In this document: positions 15,337 through 22,338 of the stretch, one piece after another
How the letters are laid out: every line of letters begins with the position of its first letter
How positions within the stretch are numbered: position 1 is the first letter of the stretch
Virus record (IMG/VR): IMGVR_UViG_3300036768_001879
Span: 1-64,000 of that record
Reading direction: 5' to 3' (one strand)
DNA: 64,000 nt
DNA from: a virus
Notes under the pieces: model-generated
What the model was told of the DNA's origin: nothing
Seen by the model: only the letters and a program-made list of their open reading frames with translations
Databases searched by the model: none
Position numbers and translations under genes: made by a program

Positions 15337-15464
15337 ATCCCGACAACGCCGAACTGTAAGTCATCGTCCTGCAGGCGCGCAGGCACGAACGAATGGACTG
15401 GTATCAGCTGACCGGGGAAAGGAACATCGCGGATGGGCGAACAATCAAAGATCGAATGGACTGA
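15333..15464 (+). pseudogene. Small ORF with internal TAA
   Basis: An ATG overlapping the repaired end of the previous gene begins MNPDNAEL, then TAA (15357-15359). The same frame then stays open for 34 more codons (VIVLQARRHERMDWYQLTGE...) to a TGA at 15464. One nonsense change would explain it. The reading frame downstream of the TAA overlaps the DUF5131 start. Low-confidence remnant. Confidence 0.35.
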
Positions 15465-16374
15465 CCACACCTTCAATCCGTGGACGGGCTGCGAGAAAGT
15501 CAGCCCGGCCTGTCGCAACTGCTACGCCGAGGCGCTCGCGCGCCGCGCGCCGCAAACCTTCGGGCAGTGGGGCGGCGATCAGCCGCGCCGCCTGACTTCA
15601 GCCGCAAACTGGCGGCTGCCGCGCCGCTGGAACCGGCAGGCGCAGGCGGCGGGCGAGCGCAGGCGCGTCTTCTGCGCTTCGCTGGCCGATGTGTTTGAGG
15701 ATAAACCTGAACTGCGCCGCTGGCGGCGCGAGCTGTTCCGGCTCATCAGCGAGACGCCGCTGCTGGACTGGCTGCTGCTGACCAAGCGGGCCGACCGGAT
15801 TGAGGATCTGATCTGGCAGGCGCTCGCGCCTGAGTACGACGACATGGCCGAGCCGCACATCCTGATGGTCGAGCGATTCAGCGACCTCTTTCCGCACGTC
15901 TGGCTGGGCGCAACGGTCGAGGATCAGGAGCGCGCCCGCGAGCGCCTCACGGCGCTGCGCGAAACGTCGGCGCGCGTGCGCTTTCTCTCCTGCGAACCGC
16001 TGCTCGGGCCGCTCGATCTGACGGCGTGGCTCGCGCCGGTGCCGGAAATTGACTGGATCATCATTGGCGGCGAAAGCGGGCCTGCCGCGCGCCCGTTCCA
16101 TCTCGATCACGCGCGCGCTCTCATCAGGCAGTGCCGCGCGGCGGGCGTGGCGGTCTTCGTCAAGCAGCTGGGCGCGGTGCCGGTGCTGCCCGCAGCCGAC
16201 TGGGAGCGCCTGCGCCCGCAACCGCTCCTCGCCGCGCGCCATCACTACCGGATTCCAGCCGGGTACGTGGCCCTGCGGCTGAACGATCCGCAGGGCGGCG
16301 ACCCCGCCGAATGGCCCGCCGATCTGCGCGTGCGCGAGTTCCCCGCCCGCACGCGTCGGGAGGTTTCACTATGA
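15433..16374 (+). CDS. Phage Gp37/Gp68 family protein (DUF5131)
   Basis: A 313-aa protein with the family hallmarks: SKIEWTDHTFNPWTGCEKVS, PACRNCYAE, VFCASLADVFED, LTKRADRI, NVWLGATVE-like HVWLGATVEDQ, FLSCEPLLGPLDL, and IDWIIIGGESGPAARPF. DUF5131 proteins are widespread in phages and have a radical-SAM-like barrel with conserved Cys (here C in TGCEKVSPACRNC). The reaction is not established. GGGGAAAGGA lies upstream. It is coupled to the DUF3850 gene by ATGA overlap. Confidence 0.85.
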   Translation: MGEQSKIEWTDHTFNPWTGCEKVSPACRNCYAEALARRAPQTFGQWGGDQPRRLTSAANWRLPRRWNRQAQAAGERRRVFCASLADVFEDKPELRRWRRELFRLISETPLLDWLLLTKRADRIEDLIWQALAPEYDDMAEPHILMVERFSDLFPHVWLGATVEDQERARERLTALRETSARVRFLSCEPLLGPLDLTAWLAPVPEIDWIIIGGESGPAARPFHLDHARALIRQCRAAGVAVFVKQLGAVPVLPAADWERLRPQPLLAARHHYRIPAGYVALRLNDPQGGDPAEWPADLRVREFPARTRREVSL

Positions 16375-16670
16375 TTCACGAACTGAAGATCCTGCCGGAA
16401 TACTTTGCCGAGGTCGCAAGCGGCAGCAAGACCTTTGAACTGCGCCGTAATGACCGGCAGTTTCGCGTCGGCGACGTGCTGCGGCTGTGCGAATACGAGC
16501 CGGAGTGCGGGCGTTACACCGGCAACCGTGTGGACGCGGTAGTGACTTCGCTGCTGCCTGGCGGCAGGTTCGATCTGCCGGACCATCTCTGCGTGATGAG
16601 CATTCGGGTGATCCGGCAGCCGCCCGGCCCTGCTGCGCCAGCCGCAATCATCAAACCCTTCAACCAGTGA
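16371..16670 (+). CDS. DUF3850/ASCH-like PUA-fold protein
   Basis: A 99-aa protein: HELKILPEYFAEVASGSKTF, ELRRNDRQFRVGDVLRLCEY, then VDAVVTSLLPGG. This is the DUF3850 branch of the ASCH/PUA-like fold, thought to bind RNA or modified nucleotides. It is often a neighbour of DUF5131 in phage genomes. It is coupled to DUF5131 by ATGA. Given the hypermodification cassette downstream, recognition of modified bases is possible but speculative. Confidence 0.7.
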   Translation: MIHELKILPEYFAEVASGSKTFELRRNDRQFRVGDVLRLCEYEPECGRYTGNRVDAVVTSLLPGGRFDLPDHLCVMSIRVIRQPPGPAAPAAIIKPFNQ

Positions 16671-16677
16671 GGTGTGT

Positions 16678-17184
16678 ATGCACAATCATTTTTCTTCACC
16701 GTTCGACCAGCCGCTGCCCGCTCAGAGCGCCAGCGCCGCCAGCGCGCAGGTAGTCGTGACGCCCGAGCCGGTCGAACCGTCCGGCGCGCTCACGGAGAGC
16801 GAATTCGAGCGCCTGCGCTTTCTGCTGCCGCCCGATCTGCTGCTGAAGATCGAACGGCTCAATCAGCGCGCGCGCAGCCGCTTTCTGGTCTGCGGCGACG
16901 TAACGCTCGATCTTGAGGACGGCGTGCTTTTTGGCCGGGCCGGGCAGTGTCAGCTGACCCGCTATGAGAGTCGCCTGCTGCGCCTGCTGATGGAACAGCG
17001 CGGTCAGGAACTGACGGAGCTGCAGATTCTGCTCGCCGTCTGGAAGCGCGAACGCCAGAGCAATCTCGTCGCCGTCTACGTTTCCTATCTGCGCGCCCGG
17101 CTGCGCCAGGTCGGTTCGGCGCTCTCAATCACCAAACCGCGACACGGAGGCTACGCGATCACCGATGGCTCACGAAAACAGTAA
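16678..17184 (+). CDS. Orphan OmpR/PhoB-type winged-helix regulator without receiver domain
   Basis: A 168-aa protein. Residues about 70-165 are a Trans_reg_C winged helix: DVTLDLEDGVLFGRAGQ, LTRYESRLLRLLMEQRGQEL, SNLVAVYVSYLRARLRQVG, KPRHGGYAITD. The first 65 residues are Pro/Ala-rich and contain no Asp-bearing receiver domain. GAGG lies 5 nt before the ATG. It ends the early operon and lies just before the gap that starts the lysis/late genes, so it is a candidate activator of late transcription. Confidence 0.75.
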   Translation: MHNHFSSPFDQPLPAQSASAASAQVVVTPEPVEPSGALTESEFERLRFLLPPDLLLKIERLNQRARSRFLVCGDVTLDLEDGVLFGRAGQCQLTRYESRLLRLLMEQRGQELTELQILLAVWKRERQSNLVAVYVSYLRARLRQVGSALSITKPRHGGYAITDGSRKQ

Positions 17185-17413
17185 TCCCGCGCCTTTCAGC
17201 GCCACGCACCCGCATTACATCGGGCAGTGCCCGGCCTGCGGCGATGGCGTGCGCGTGGATCCGAACGACCCTGAACGCGCCGTTCACAAACCGGCCAGCC
17301 TGGGCTGGCGCGCCACCTTCGGCGTGCGCCTGGTTGATGCTGACCGCCGCGATCAGACCGACCTGCTGGCGGCGGTGGCCGAGTACTGCCGCCAGCGCAC
17401 GCGGCGCGACTGA
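17165..17413 (+). CDS. Small CxxC protein
   Basis: An 82-aa soluble protein, not recognised. CPACGDGVRVDPNDPERAVH looks like half of a zinc ribbon; no second Cys pair follows until a lone Cys near the end. It overlaps the winged-helix gene by 20 nt. Last gene of the early operon. Confidence 0.5.
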   Translation: MAHENSNPAPFSATHPHYIGQCPACGDGVRVDPNDPERAVHKPASLGWRATFGVRLVDADRRDQTDLLAAVAEYCRQRTRRD

Positions 17414-17446
17414 AGCGCGCCCGCAGTGTTGCTCATGCACAACGTA

Positions 17447-17466
17447 TTATTGATTCTGGTAAATGA
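17447..17466. promoter_or_regulatory. FNR-like palindrome, lysis operon copy
   Basis: TTATTGA-TTCTGG-TAAATGA (core TTGAT-TCTG-GTAAA) sits in the gap before the holin gene. Sequence around it is nearly identical to the copy at 27695. A possible sigma70 promoter overlaps it: TTGATT, 18 bp, TAGGGT (17450-17479), which is weak at -10. Confidence 0.55.
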
Positions 17467-17509
17467 TTTGTGGTAGGGTGAACGCGGTATTGGCATGAGA
17501 CGTTCCCTT

Positions 17510-17549
17510 CCGGGCTGCACCCGCAGATCCGTGCAGCCCGGCTTTTCTT
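17510..17549 (+). terminator. Intrinsic terminator before the holin gene
   Basis: CCGGGCTGCAC (17510-17520) pairs perfectly with GTGCAGCCCGG (17531-17541), loop of 10 nt, followed by CTTTTCTT. It lies between the FNR-like site and the holin start, so late transcription starting at that site would have to pass it. Confidence 0.8.
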
Positions 17550-17577
17550 CGGCCCGATCAGACCAGGGAGAAAATCA

Positions 17578-17757
17578 ATGAACGATCCAAAGACCACGAT
17601 GAGCGGCGTTATCACGTTCGTGGCGTGGCTGCTGGCGCACTTCGGCATCGTCCTGCCGACGAGCGCCAAAGAACTGATTCTGGCACTCGGCGTGGCAGTC
17701 ATCGGTTATCTGGCCCGCGACAGATCGAAGAATCCCGCACAGCCGGAGCAGCCCTGA
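17578..17757 (+). CDS. Putative class II holin
   Basis: A 59-aa protein with two membrane spans, GVITFVAWLLAHFGIVLP and LILALGVAVIGYL, a short loop (TSAKE), and a charged C-terminus (RDRSKNPAQPEQP). Size and topology are those of small class II holins. AGGGAG lies 8 nt before the ATG. The stop overlaps the start of the next gene (TGATG). The M15 endolysin lies 10 kb downstream, so holin and endolysin are not adjacent. Confidence 0.7.
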   Translation: MNDPKTTMSGVITFVAWLLAHFGIVLPTSAKELILALGVAVIGYLARDRSKNPAQPEQP

Positions 17758-18074
17758 TGCGTCACCTGCTCGGACGATTGTTTTTGTTTCTGGCTGAAGC
17801 CGCCGACCCGCAGCTGCGGATTCAGCTGGAAGAGTACGAGCGCGAGCGCGATCAGCTGCTGCGCGAAATCAGCTTTCAGCAGGCGCAGGTTGCGGCGCTT
17901 GCCGCCCAGGCCGAACACCTCACGCATGAACGCGACGAAGCCCGTGAAAGAATCGCCTCACTCGAACGCGCCACGGCGCAGATTGCCGCGCGCCTGGGGC
18001 AGGATCACACTGCCGGTCGCAGCGATGCTGATGTGCTGCGTGGTGACCTGTTCGGCGCAGAACGCCCGCGCTGA
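17757..18074 (+). CDS. Coiled-coil protein of the lysis module
   Basis: A 105-aa protein with a short hydrophobic N-terminus (HLLGRLFLFLAEAA) and a long coiled coil (LEEYERERDQLLREISFQQA, HERDEARERIASLERATAQI). This resembles an inner-membrane spanin subunit (Rz-like), though the membrane segment is short. It is coupled to the holin, and the next gene starts inside it in another frame, the architecture of Rz/Rz1 pairs. Confidence 0.5.
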   Translation: MRHLLGRLFLFLAEAADPQLRIQLEEYERERDQLLREISFQQAQVAALAAQAEHLTHERDEARERIASLERATAQIAARLGQDHTAGRSDADVLRGDLFGAERPR

Positions 18075-18480
18075 ACCGGATCCTTCGAGCGAGGGCGCGC
18101 GCATCACTGAACGCCTGCCGGACGGCACGCTCATTGTGCTCGCTGGCGGACAGGAGTACCGCGCGCTGCCCGCCGCCCGGATGCGCGAACTCGACAACGC
18201 GCTTGAGGACAAGCGCCTGCTGGCGGAAAAGGTGGCGCTGCTTGAGGCGCAGCTGGCCGAGCGCCGCCGCGCCGCTGAACTCGACGCGCGCGAGCGCCAG
18301 CTGTACGCCAGCCAGCTGGCCGCCCGCGAACGCGAAACGGCGCTCTGGCGGCAGCTGTTTGAGAAGGCCGACAAGGCGGCTCGCCCTGGCCGCGTGCGCC
18401 GCTTTCTGGATCATCCGGTCGCGGCCATCCTGCTGGAAGCTGTCGTCCCGGTGGTTACGCTGGCCCTCAGAATGCGTTGA
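17926..18480 (+). CDS. Spanin-like protein: signal sequence, coiled coil and C-terminal membrane segment
   Basis: A 184-aa protein beginning inside the preceding gene in a different frame. The N-terminal export signal has a basic region (RRRLPRAWGR), a hydrophobic core (ITLPVAAMLMCCVVTC) and SAQNARA; VVTC is a poor lipobox because Thr precedes Cys. The centre is a coiled coil (LAEKVALLEAQLAERRRAAE). The end is a hydrophobic span (AAILLEAVVPVVTLAL). Lipobox-like start plus C-terminal span is the layout of unimolecular u-spanins. The start codon is uncertain; a shorter ATG lies at 18025. Confidence 0.5.
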   Translation: MNATKPVKESPHSNAPRRRLPRAWGRITLPVAAMLMCCVVTCSAQNARAEPDPSSEGARITERLPDGTLIVLAGGQEYRALPAARMRELDNALEDKRLLAEKVALLEAQLAERRRAAELDARERQLYASQLAARERETALWRQLFEKADKAARPGRVRRFLDHPVAAILLEAVVPVVTLALRMR

Positions 18481-18500
18481 AAACACAACCGGAGACTCCC

Positions 18501-19241
18501 ATGACTGAAAAAATGAAAACCGCCCGCGCCGCCGAACCAGCCCGGCTCAGTATCGAATACCTGCCGCTGCGCCGAATCCGCCCGCTCCCGCGCAACGCCA
18601 AACAGCACGACCTCGAAGCGATCATCGCTTCAATCAGCGAGTTCGGCTTTCTTGACCCTATCGGCATCAACAAGCGCACCGGACACGACCTTGACGGCAA
18701 TGGCCGCCTGGAGGCGCTGCAGGAGATGGAGCGGCGCGGACTGCCGCCGCCGCGCGGCATTGTGGCGGGCCGCAACGGCTGGGAAGCGCCCACCGTGGCG
18801 GGCATCAGCCTTGACGCAGCCCGCGAAGCCCGCGCCGCGCTGGCCCTGAACCGCACCAATGAACTGGGCGGTTTCGACGAGCAGCTGCTGCTTGAGATCC
18901 TGCGCGAATGCGAGCAGGAAGGCGGACTGGAAGCCACCGGCTACACGCCGGATTTCATCAACAGCCTGATGATGCGTCTTGACCCGCCCGCCGCCGCGCC
19001 CGCCGCCGCCGCGCCGGCAGTGTCGCTGGATCTGGTCAGCGCGCCGCCATCGCAGGTGCGGATGGTGCAGTTGTTCTACACCGCCGAAACGCAGCCCGTT
19101 CTGCTCAGTCGCGCTGCGGATCTGATTGACGCCGGTGCGGTGCTCGATGATGCGGGCGCGCCCGTGCGCGACCTCTCGGAACTCGTCTTCGCTTTGATTC
19201 GCAATGCTCACGCTCAACTTGAAACCGGTGCTGACCGATGA
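18501..19241 (+). CDS. ParB/Srx-domain protein of the modification cassette
   Basis: A 246-aa protein with a ParB N-terminal fold: YLPLRRIRPLPRNAKQHD, IIASISEFGFLDPIGINK, GHDLDGNGRLEALQEMERRG. It lacks the GERR-type motif of the other ParB-like protein and is of the kind often found beside phage DNA methylases and DNA-modification genes. A Pro/Ala linker leads to a C-terminal helical part. GGAG lies 7 nt upstream of the ATG. Its end overlaps the dioxygenase gene by 38 nt, placing it as the first gene of the hypermodification operon. Confidence 0.7.
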   Translation: MTEKMKTARAAEPARLSIEYLPLRRIRPLPRNAKQHDLEAIIASISEFGFLDPIGINKRTGHDLDGNGRLEALQEMERRGLPPPRGIVAGRNGWEAPTVAGISLDAAREARAALALNRTNELGGFDEQLLLEILRECEQEGGLEATGYTPDFINSLMMRLDPPAAAPAAAAPAVSLDLVSAPPSQVRMVQLFYTAETQPVLLSRAADLIDAGAVLDDAGAPVRDLSELVFALIRNAHAQLETGADR

Positions 19242-20112
19242 AGAGACGGCGGCGCTGGCCGGACGACTGCTGCCCGCCAGCGCCGCGCCGCTCGTGCTGC
19301 GCGAAGACGCCGACGTCTGGCGGCCTGACGGCACACTGCTGCTGCGCTTCCGCAAGCGCGTCTTCGGGTTTGACGAATGCCGCACGGCCTGGCGCGCGCT
19401 GCGCGCCGCCGCCGTGACGACGGACAATCGCGGCGTGGCTGCCGGAGCCATTGACGATCCCGGCGCGACCGAGCGCCCGGCTGCCATTGTCACCGGCACG
19501 CGCTACCGCCCGCTCAAGCGCGATGGCACCGTCTCGAACACCAACTTCGCAAAAAAGGTCAGGAGCGGCGTGATCGGGTTCTTTGACCGCAATGTGCGCA
19601 TCCCCTACTGCCGCCAGACGGCCTTCAACATCAACCACGCTTCAAGGTTCGCCGCCGCGCTGCCGTTTATTCAGAGCGTCAGCCGGGTCTTCCAGCGCGA
19701 ACTGCCGGAACGCTGGGCGGCGCAACGCGCCATCTGCGATCAGACGCACCCGGATTTCCTGATTCCGGGTACCGTCTTTACCACCGTCACGGTCAATCGC
19801 AACTGGCAGACCGCCGTTCACAAGGATGCCGGCGACCTGCCGGAAGGCTTCGGCGTGCTGAGCGCCCTGAGCGTGGGCGATTACGACGGCTGTTACTTCT
19901 GTTTTCCGCAGTACGGCGTGGCTGCCGATCTGCGCACGGGCGATCTGCTGCTCGGCGATGTTCACGCCTGGCACGGCAACACGCCGCTGCGCGGGCGCGG
20001 CAATTACGAGCGCCTGAGCCTGGTGTTTTACTACCGCTCGCGCATGCGCGACTGCGGCAGCGCCGAAGCCGAACTGTCCCGCGCCCGCTCCGGCCTGCGC
20101 ACCCTGCGATGA
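19204..20112 (+). CDS. TET/JBP-family Fe(II)/2-oxoglutarate DNA dioxygenase
   Basis: A 302-aa member of the TET/JBP-like phage dioxygenases. Iron ligands are H206 and D208 in QTAVHKDAGDL and a distal His in GDVHAWHGN (H254 or H257); Arg in YERLSLVFYYR would bind 2-oxoglutarate. GYDG-type strand GDYDGCYFCFPQYGVA and LRTGDLLLGDV fit the double-stranded beta helix. It would oxidise the 5-methyl group of a pyrimidine in DNA (5mC to 5hmC in tested phage TETs; thymine in JBP). It overlaps both neighbours, so it is the likely entry step of the cassette. Confidence 0.85.
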   Translation: MLTLNLKPVLTDEETAALAGRLLPASAAPLVLREDADVWRPDGTLLLRFRKRVFGFDECRTAWRALRAAAVTTDNRGVAAGAIDDPGATERPAAIVTGTRYRPLKRDGTVSNTNFAKKVRSGVIGFFDRNVRIPYCRQTAFNINHASRFAAALPFIQSVSRVFQRELPERWAAQRAICDQTHPDFLIPGTVFTTVTVNRNWQTAVHKDAGDLPEGFGVLSALSVGDYDGCYFCFPQYGVAADLRTGDLLLGDVHAWHGNTPLRGRGNYERLSLVFYYRSRMRDCGSAEAELSRARSGLRTLR

Positions 20113-20891
20113 AACTAACGCGCACATACCTGCAGCACCGCGACGTGACCGCCTTTGGCCGGGCGCTGCTGGCTGCGCGCGACCTGGATCCGGTCTATGA
20201 AGCCTTCGGCTGCGCCGGGTTCACGCGCGCCGAGCGTTCGGCGCTGGTGCTCGCCTACTCGTGGTTTTATCACGCGGGCGTGGCCGCCGACATTGCCGAG
20301 CAGCCGGACTTCTGGCGCGCCGCCCGGCTGGCCTACGAAGCCAATGCGCCGCGCGGCACCGAGCGCCGCCATTTTCGCGGCCCGCGCGGACTGGCGGCCA
20401 TTGAATGGGTGCGCGCCCGTTTTGCCACGCCCGAAGCCGCGCTCGATGCGCTGCTTGCGCCGACCTTTGGCGCTTTCCGCGCGCGGGCGCTCGCCTGGCC
20501 GCAGACCGGCGACTGGATGGCCTTCAAGCTGGGCGACCTGCTTGAGCGCGTGCGCGGCGACCGCATCTCGTTTGACGATTGCGCCCTGGCCTTTTACCGC
20601 GAACCGCGCCGCGCTGCGCTGCTGGTGGCTGAAGAACGCGGCCTGACGGCGGGCGTTGACGCGCTGGCGCGGCTGATCGTGGCGGAGTTTGACGGCGTGG
20701 CTGCCCCGCCGCACGCCGACCGGCCCTGCGGCCTGCAGGAGATTGAAACCATGCTCTGCAAGTACAAGGCGCACCGGCACGGCTTTTATCCGGTTGGCAG
20801 GGATCGCGCTGAAATCGTGGCCGCGCTGCGCGCCCGGCCCGTGATGGGCGCTGGCGCCTTCCGCGCCCGGATGCTGGAGGTGCTCGCATGA
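20109..20891 (+). CDS. aGPT-Pplase2-like amino acid:DNA transferase
   Basis: A 260-aa helical protein resembling the alpha-glutamyl/putrescinyl-thymine pyrophosphorylase clade 2 family of the DNA-glycosylase fold. Key blocks are HFRGPRGLAAIEWVR, GDWMAFKLGDLLERVRGD and the C-terminal EIETMLCKYKAHRHGFYPVG. In the thymidine-hypermodification pathways of phages such as ViI and M6, family members displace a (pyro)phosphate on 5-hydroxymethyl-dU in DNA with an amino acid. Its substrate here would be made by the dioxygenase and the kinase in the same operon. ATGA overlaps on both sides. Confidence 0.75.
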   Translation: MKLTRTYLQHRDVTAFGRALLAARDLDPVYEAFGCAGFTRAERSALVLAYSWFYHAGVAADIAEQPDFWRAARLAYEANAPRGTERRHFRGPRGLAAIEWVRARFATPEAALDALLAPTFGAFRARALAWPQTGDWMAFKLGDLLERVRGDRISFDDCALAFYREPRRAALLVAEERGLTAGVDALARLIVAEFDGVAAPPHADRPCGLQEIETMLCKYKAHRHGFYPVGRDRAEIVAALRARPVMGAGAFRARMLEVLA

Positions 20892-21790
20892 AGCCGGTTC
20901 ACCTGTCCGGCATGGGGATGCTCGGCTGCGCAGCGGCGCTGGCGCTCGATGCTGCCGGGCGCGCCTTCACCTGGGACGATGCGGACGCGGTCAGCGCCTG
21001 GCCTGCAAGCAGCGGGCAGATTGTCACCGACGCGGACTCGCCGCAGCTGGAAGCCGCCCGCGCCGCGTGGGAGGCCCGCCAGACCGGCCTTGCCCCCGAT
21101 GCGCCCGCTTACGCGCCGTTCCTGCGGCGCGCCGCCCGCTGGCTGCTGCTGAGCCGCGCGCCCGCCGCCGCCCGCGCCCAGGCGCGCCACGCCGCCGCCT
21201 GTGCAGGCAGGTTCTGGCGCGCTGGCGATGACGATCTCTTTCTGGATGTGCCCGGCTTTGTCGGCAGCGTCCGCGCCCGCTACGCGCACCTGCGGCGCAC
21301 CGGCCCGCCCGCCGACGCCCGGCCCGTCACCGCGCACGGCTTTGCCCGCGCCCGCTGCTTCCTGTGGGGCTGGAGCGCCGCCTGCGCCGAACTCTGCCTG
21401 CCTGCCGGACTTGAAGCCGCCAGCCTCCCGCTGCCCCCAGCGCTGCATGTGCGCCCGCACCGCTTTATGAGCGCCTGGGTGGTGCCGCACGGTCGCGCCG
21501 GATACCTGATCGGCACGTCCTACGTGCGCCAGACCGAGCCGCGCCAGCCGCAGCACCCCGAACAACTCATCGCCCGCACGCTCGAACGGCTGGGCAGTTA
21601 CGGCGTGCGCGTTGCGGCCACCGGCCCGGTGCGCTACGGCTGGCGCCCGCTGGCCGTCAGGGGCGAACCCCAGGTCACCGTCGCGCGCCACAACGGACAC
21701 CTGATGCTGCCCGCGCTCGGCATGTACGGCGTCACGCTGAGTCCGCTGGCTGCAGCCGCGCTGCTCCGGGCGCTGGAGGATGAGCCGTGA
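20888..21790 (+). CDS. FAD-dependent oxidoreductase/lyase (DAO-like)
   Basis: A 300-aa protein with an N-terminal Rossmann-like start, VHLSGMGMLGCAAALALDAA (GxGxxG form, residues 8-13), and a C-terminal block typical of D-amino-acid/glycine-oxidase relatives (GPVRYGWRPLAVRGEPQVTV, NGHLMLPALGMYGVTLSPLA). FAD enzymes of this kind lie beside amino acid:DNA transferases in phage hypermodification loci, where one converts an N-linked glycine on the base to an aminomethyl group. That role is inferred here. It overlaps both neighbours by a few bases. Confidence 0.7.
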   Translation: MKPVHLSGMGMLGCAAALALDAAGRAFTWDDADAVSAWPASSGQIVTDADSPQLEAARAAWEARQTGLAPDAPAYAPFLRRAARWLLLSRAPAAARAQARHAAACAGRFWRAGDDDLFLDVPGFVGSVRARYAHLRRTGPPADARPVTAHGFARARCFLWGWSAACAELCLPAGLEAASLPLPPALHVRPHRFMSAWVVPHGRAGYLIGTSYVRQTEPRQPQHPEQLIARTLERLGSYGVRVAATGPVRYGWRPLAVRGEPQVTVARHNGHLMLPALGMYGVTLSPLAAAALLRALEDEP

Positions 21791-22338
21791 AAAGACTGAT
21801 CGGTATTGGCGGCCCGCCCGGAGCCGGAAAAAGCCACCTGGTACAGTGCGCGCTGGCGGCGCTCGACCGCCACCGCTTTGTCATGCAGCAGGAAGGCACG
21901 ATCCAGTACCTGCAACACCTGCGCCTGCCGCTGATCGTGCTGGGCAGCTACGCGCCCGGCGATGCCACGCCCGGCACCGACCGCCTGCATCTGTGCGTCC
22001 ACCCGGAAGCCAAACGGTTCCTGGCGCGCCACGCCGCCGCCAGCGCCGATCTCTGCTGCCTGTTTGAAGGCGACCGCTTCTGCAATGAGCCGTTCCTTGC
22101 CGCCGCCGCCGCCTGGTTTGACGATGTGCGCCTGCTGCTGCTCGATGTGCCGCGCGCGGTGCGCGACCGCCGCTGCCAGACACGCGGTGCGCGGCAGGCT
22201 GAAACCTTTCTGCGAGGGCGGGAAACCAAATACCGCAATCTGGCCCGTCTGAGCTGCGCCGAAGTGCTGCCCAATTTCACCGCCGCGCACGCCGACGCCC
22301 TGCTTGAGCGCCTGCTGCGGCTGATTGAACTGCAATGA
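21787..22338 (+). CDS. P-loop DNA kinase, 5-hydroxymethylpyrimidine DNA kinase type
   Basis: A 183-aa small P-loop kinase. Walker A is GGPPGAGKS (residues 8-16); PGTDRLHLCVHPEAKRFL and CLFEGDRFCN (91-100) match the 5-hmdU DNA kinase family. These enzymes phosphorylate the hydroxymethyl group of the base within DNA, activating it for replacement by an amino acid. Here the hydroxymethyl base would come from the dioxygenase, because no thymidylate-synthase-like hydroxymethylase is seen. It is coupled by overlap to the FAD gene and the glycosyltransferase. Confidence 0.8.
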   Translation: MKRLIGIGGPPGAGKSHLVQCALAALDRHRFVMQQEGTIQYLQHLRLPLIVLGSYAPGDATPGTDRLHLCVHPEAKRFLARHAAASADLCCLFEGDRFCNEPFLAAAAAWFDDVRLLLLDVPRAVRDRRCQTRGARQAETFLRGRETKYRNLARLSCAEVLPNFTAAHADALLERLLRLIELQ

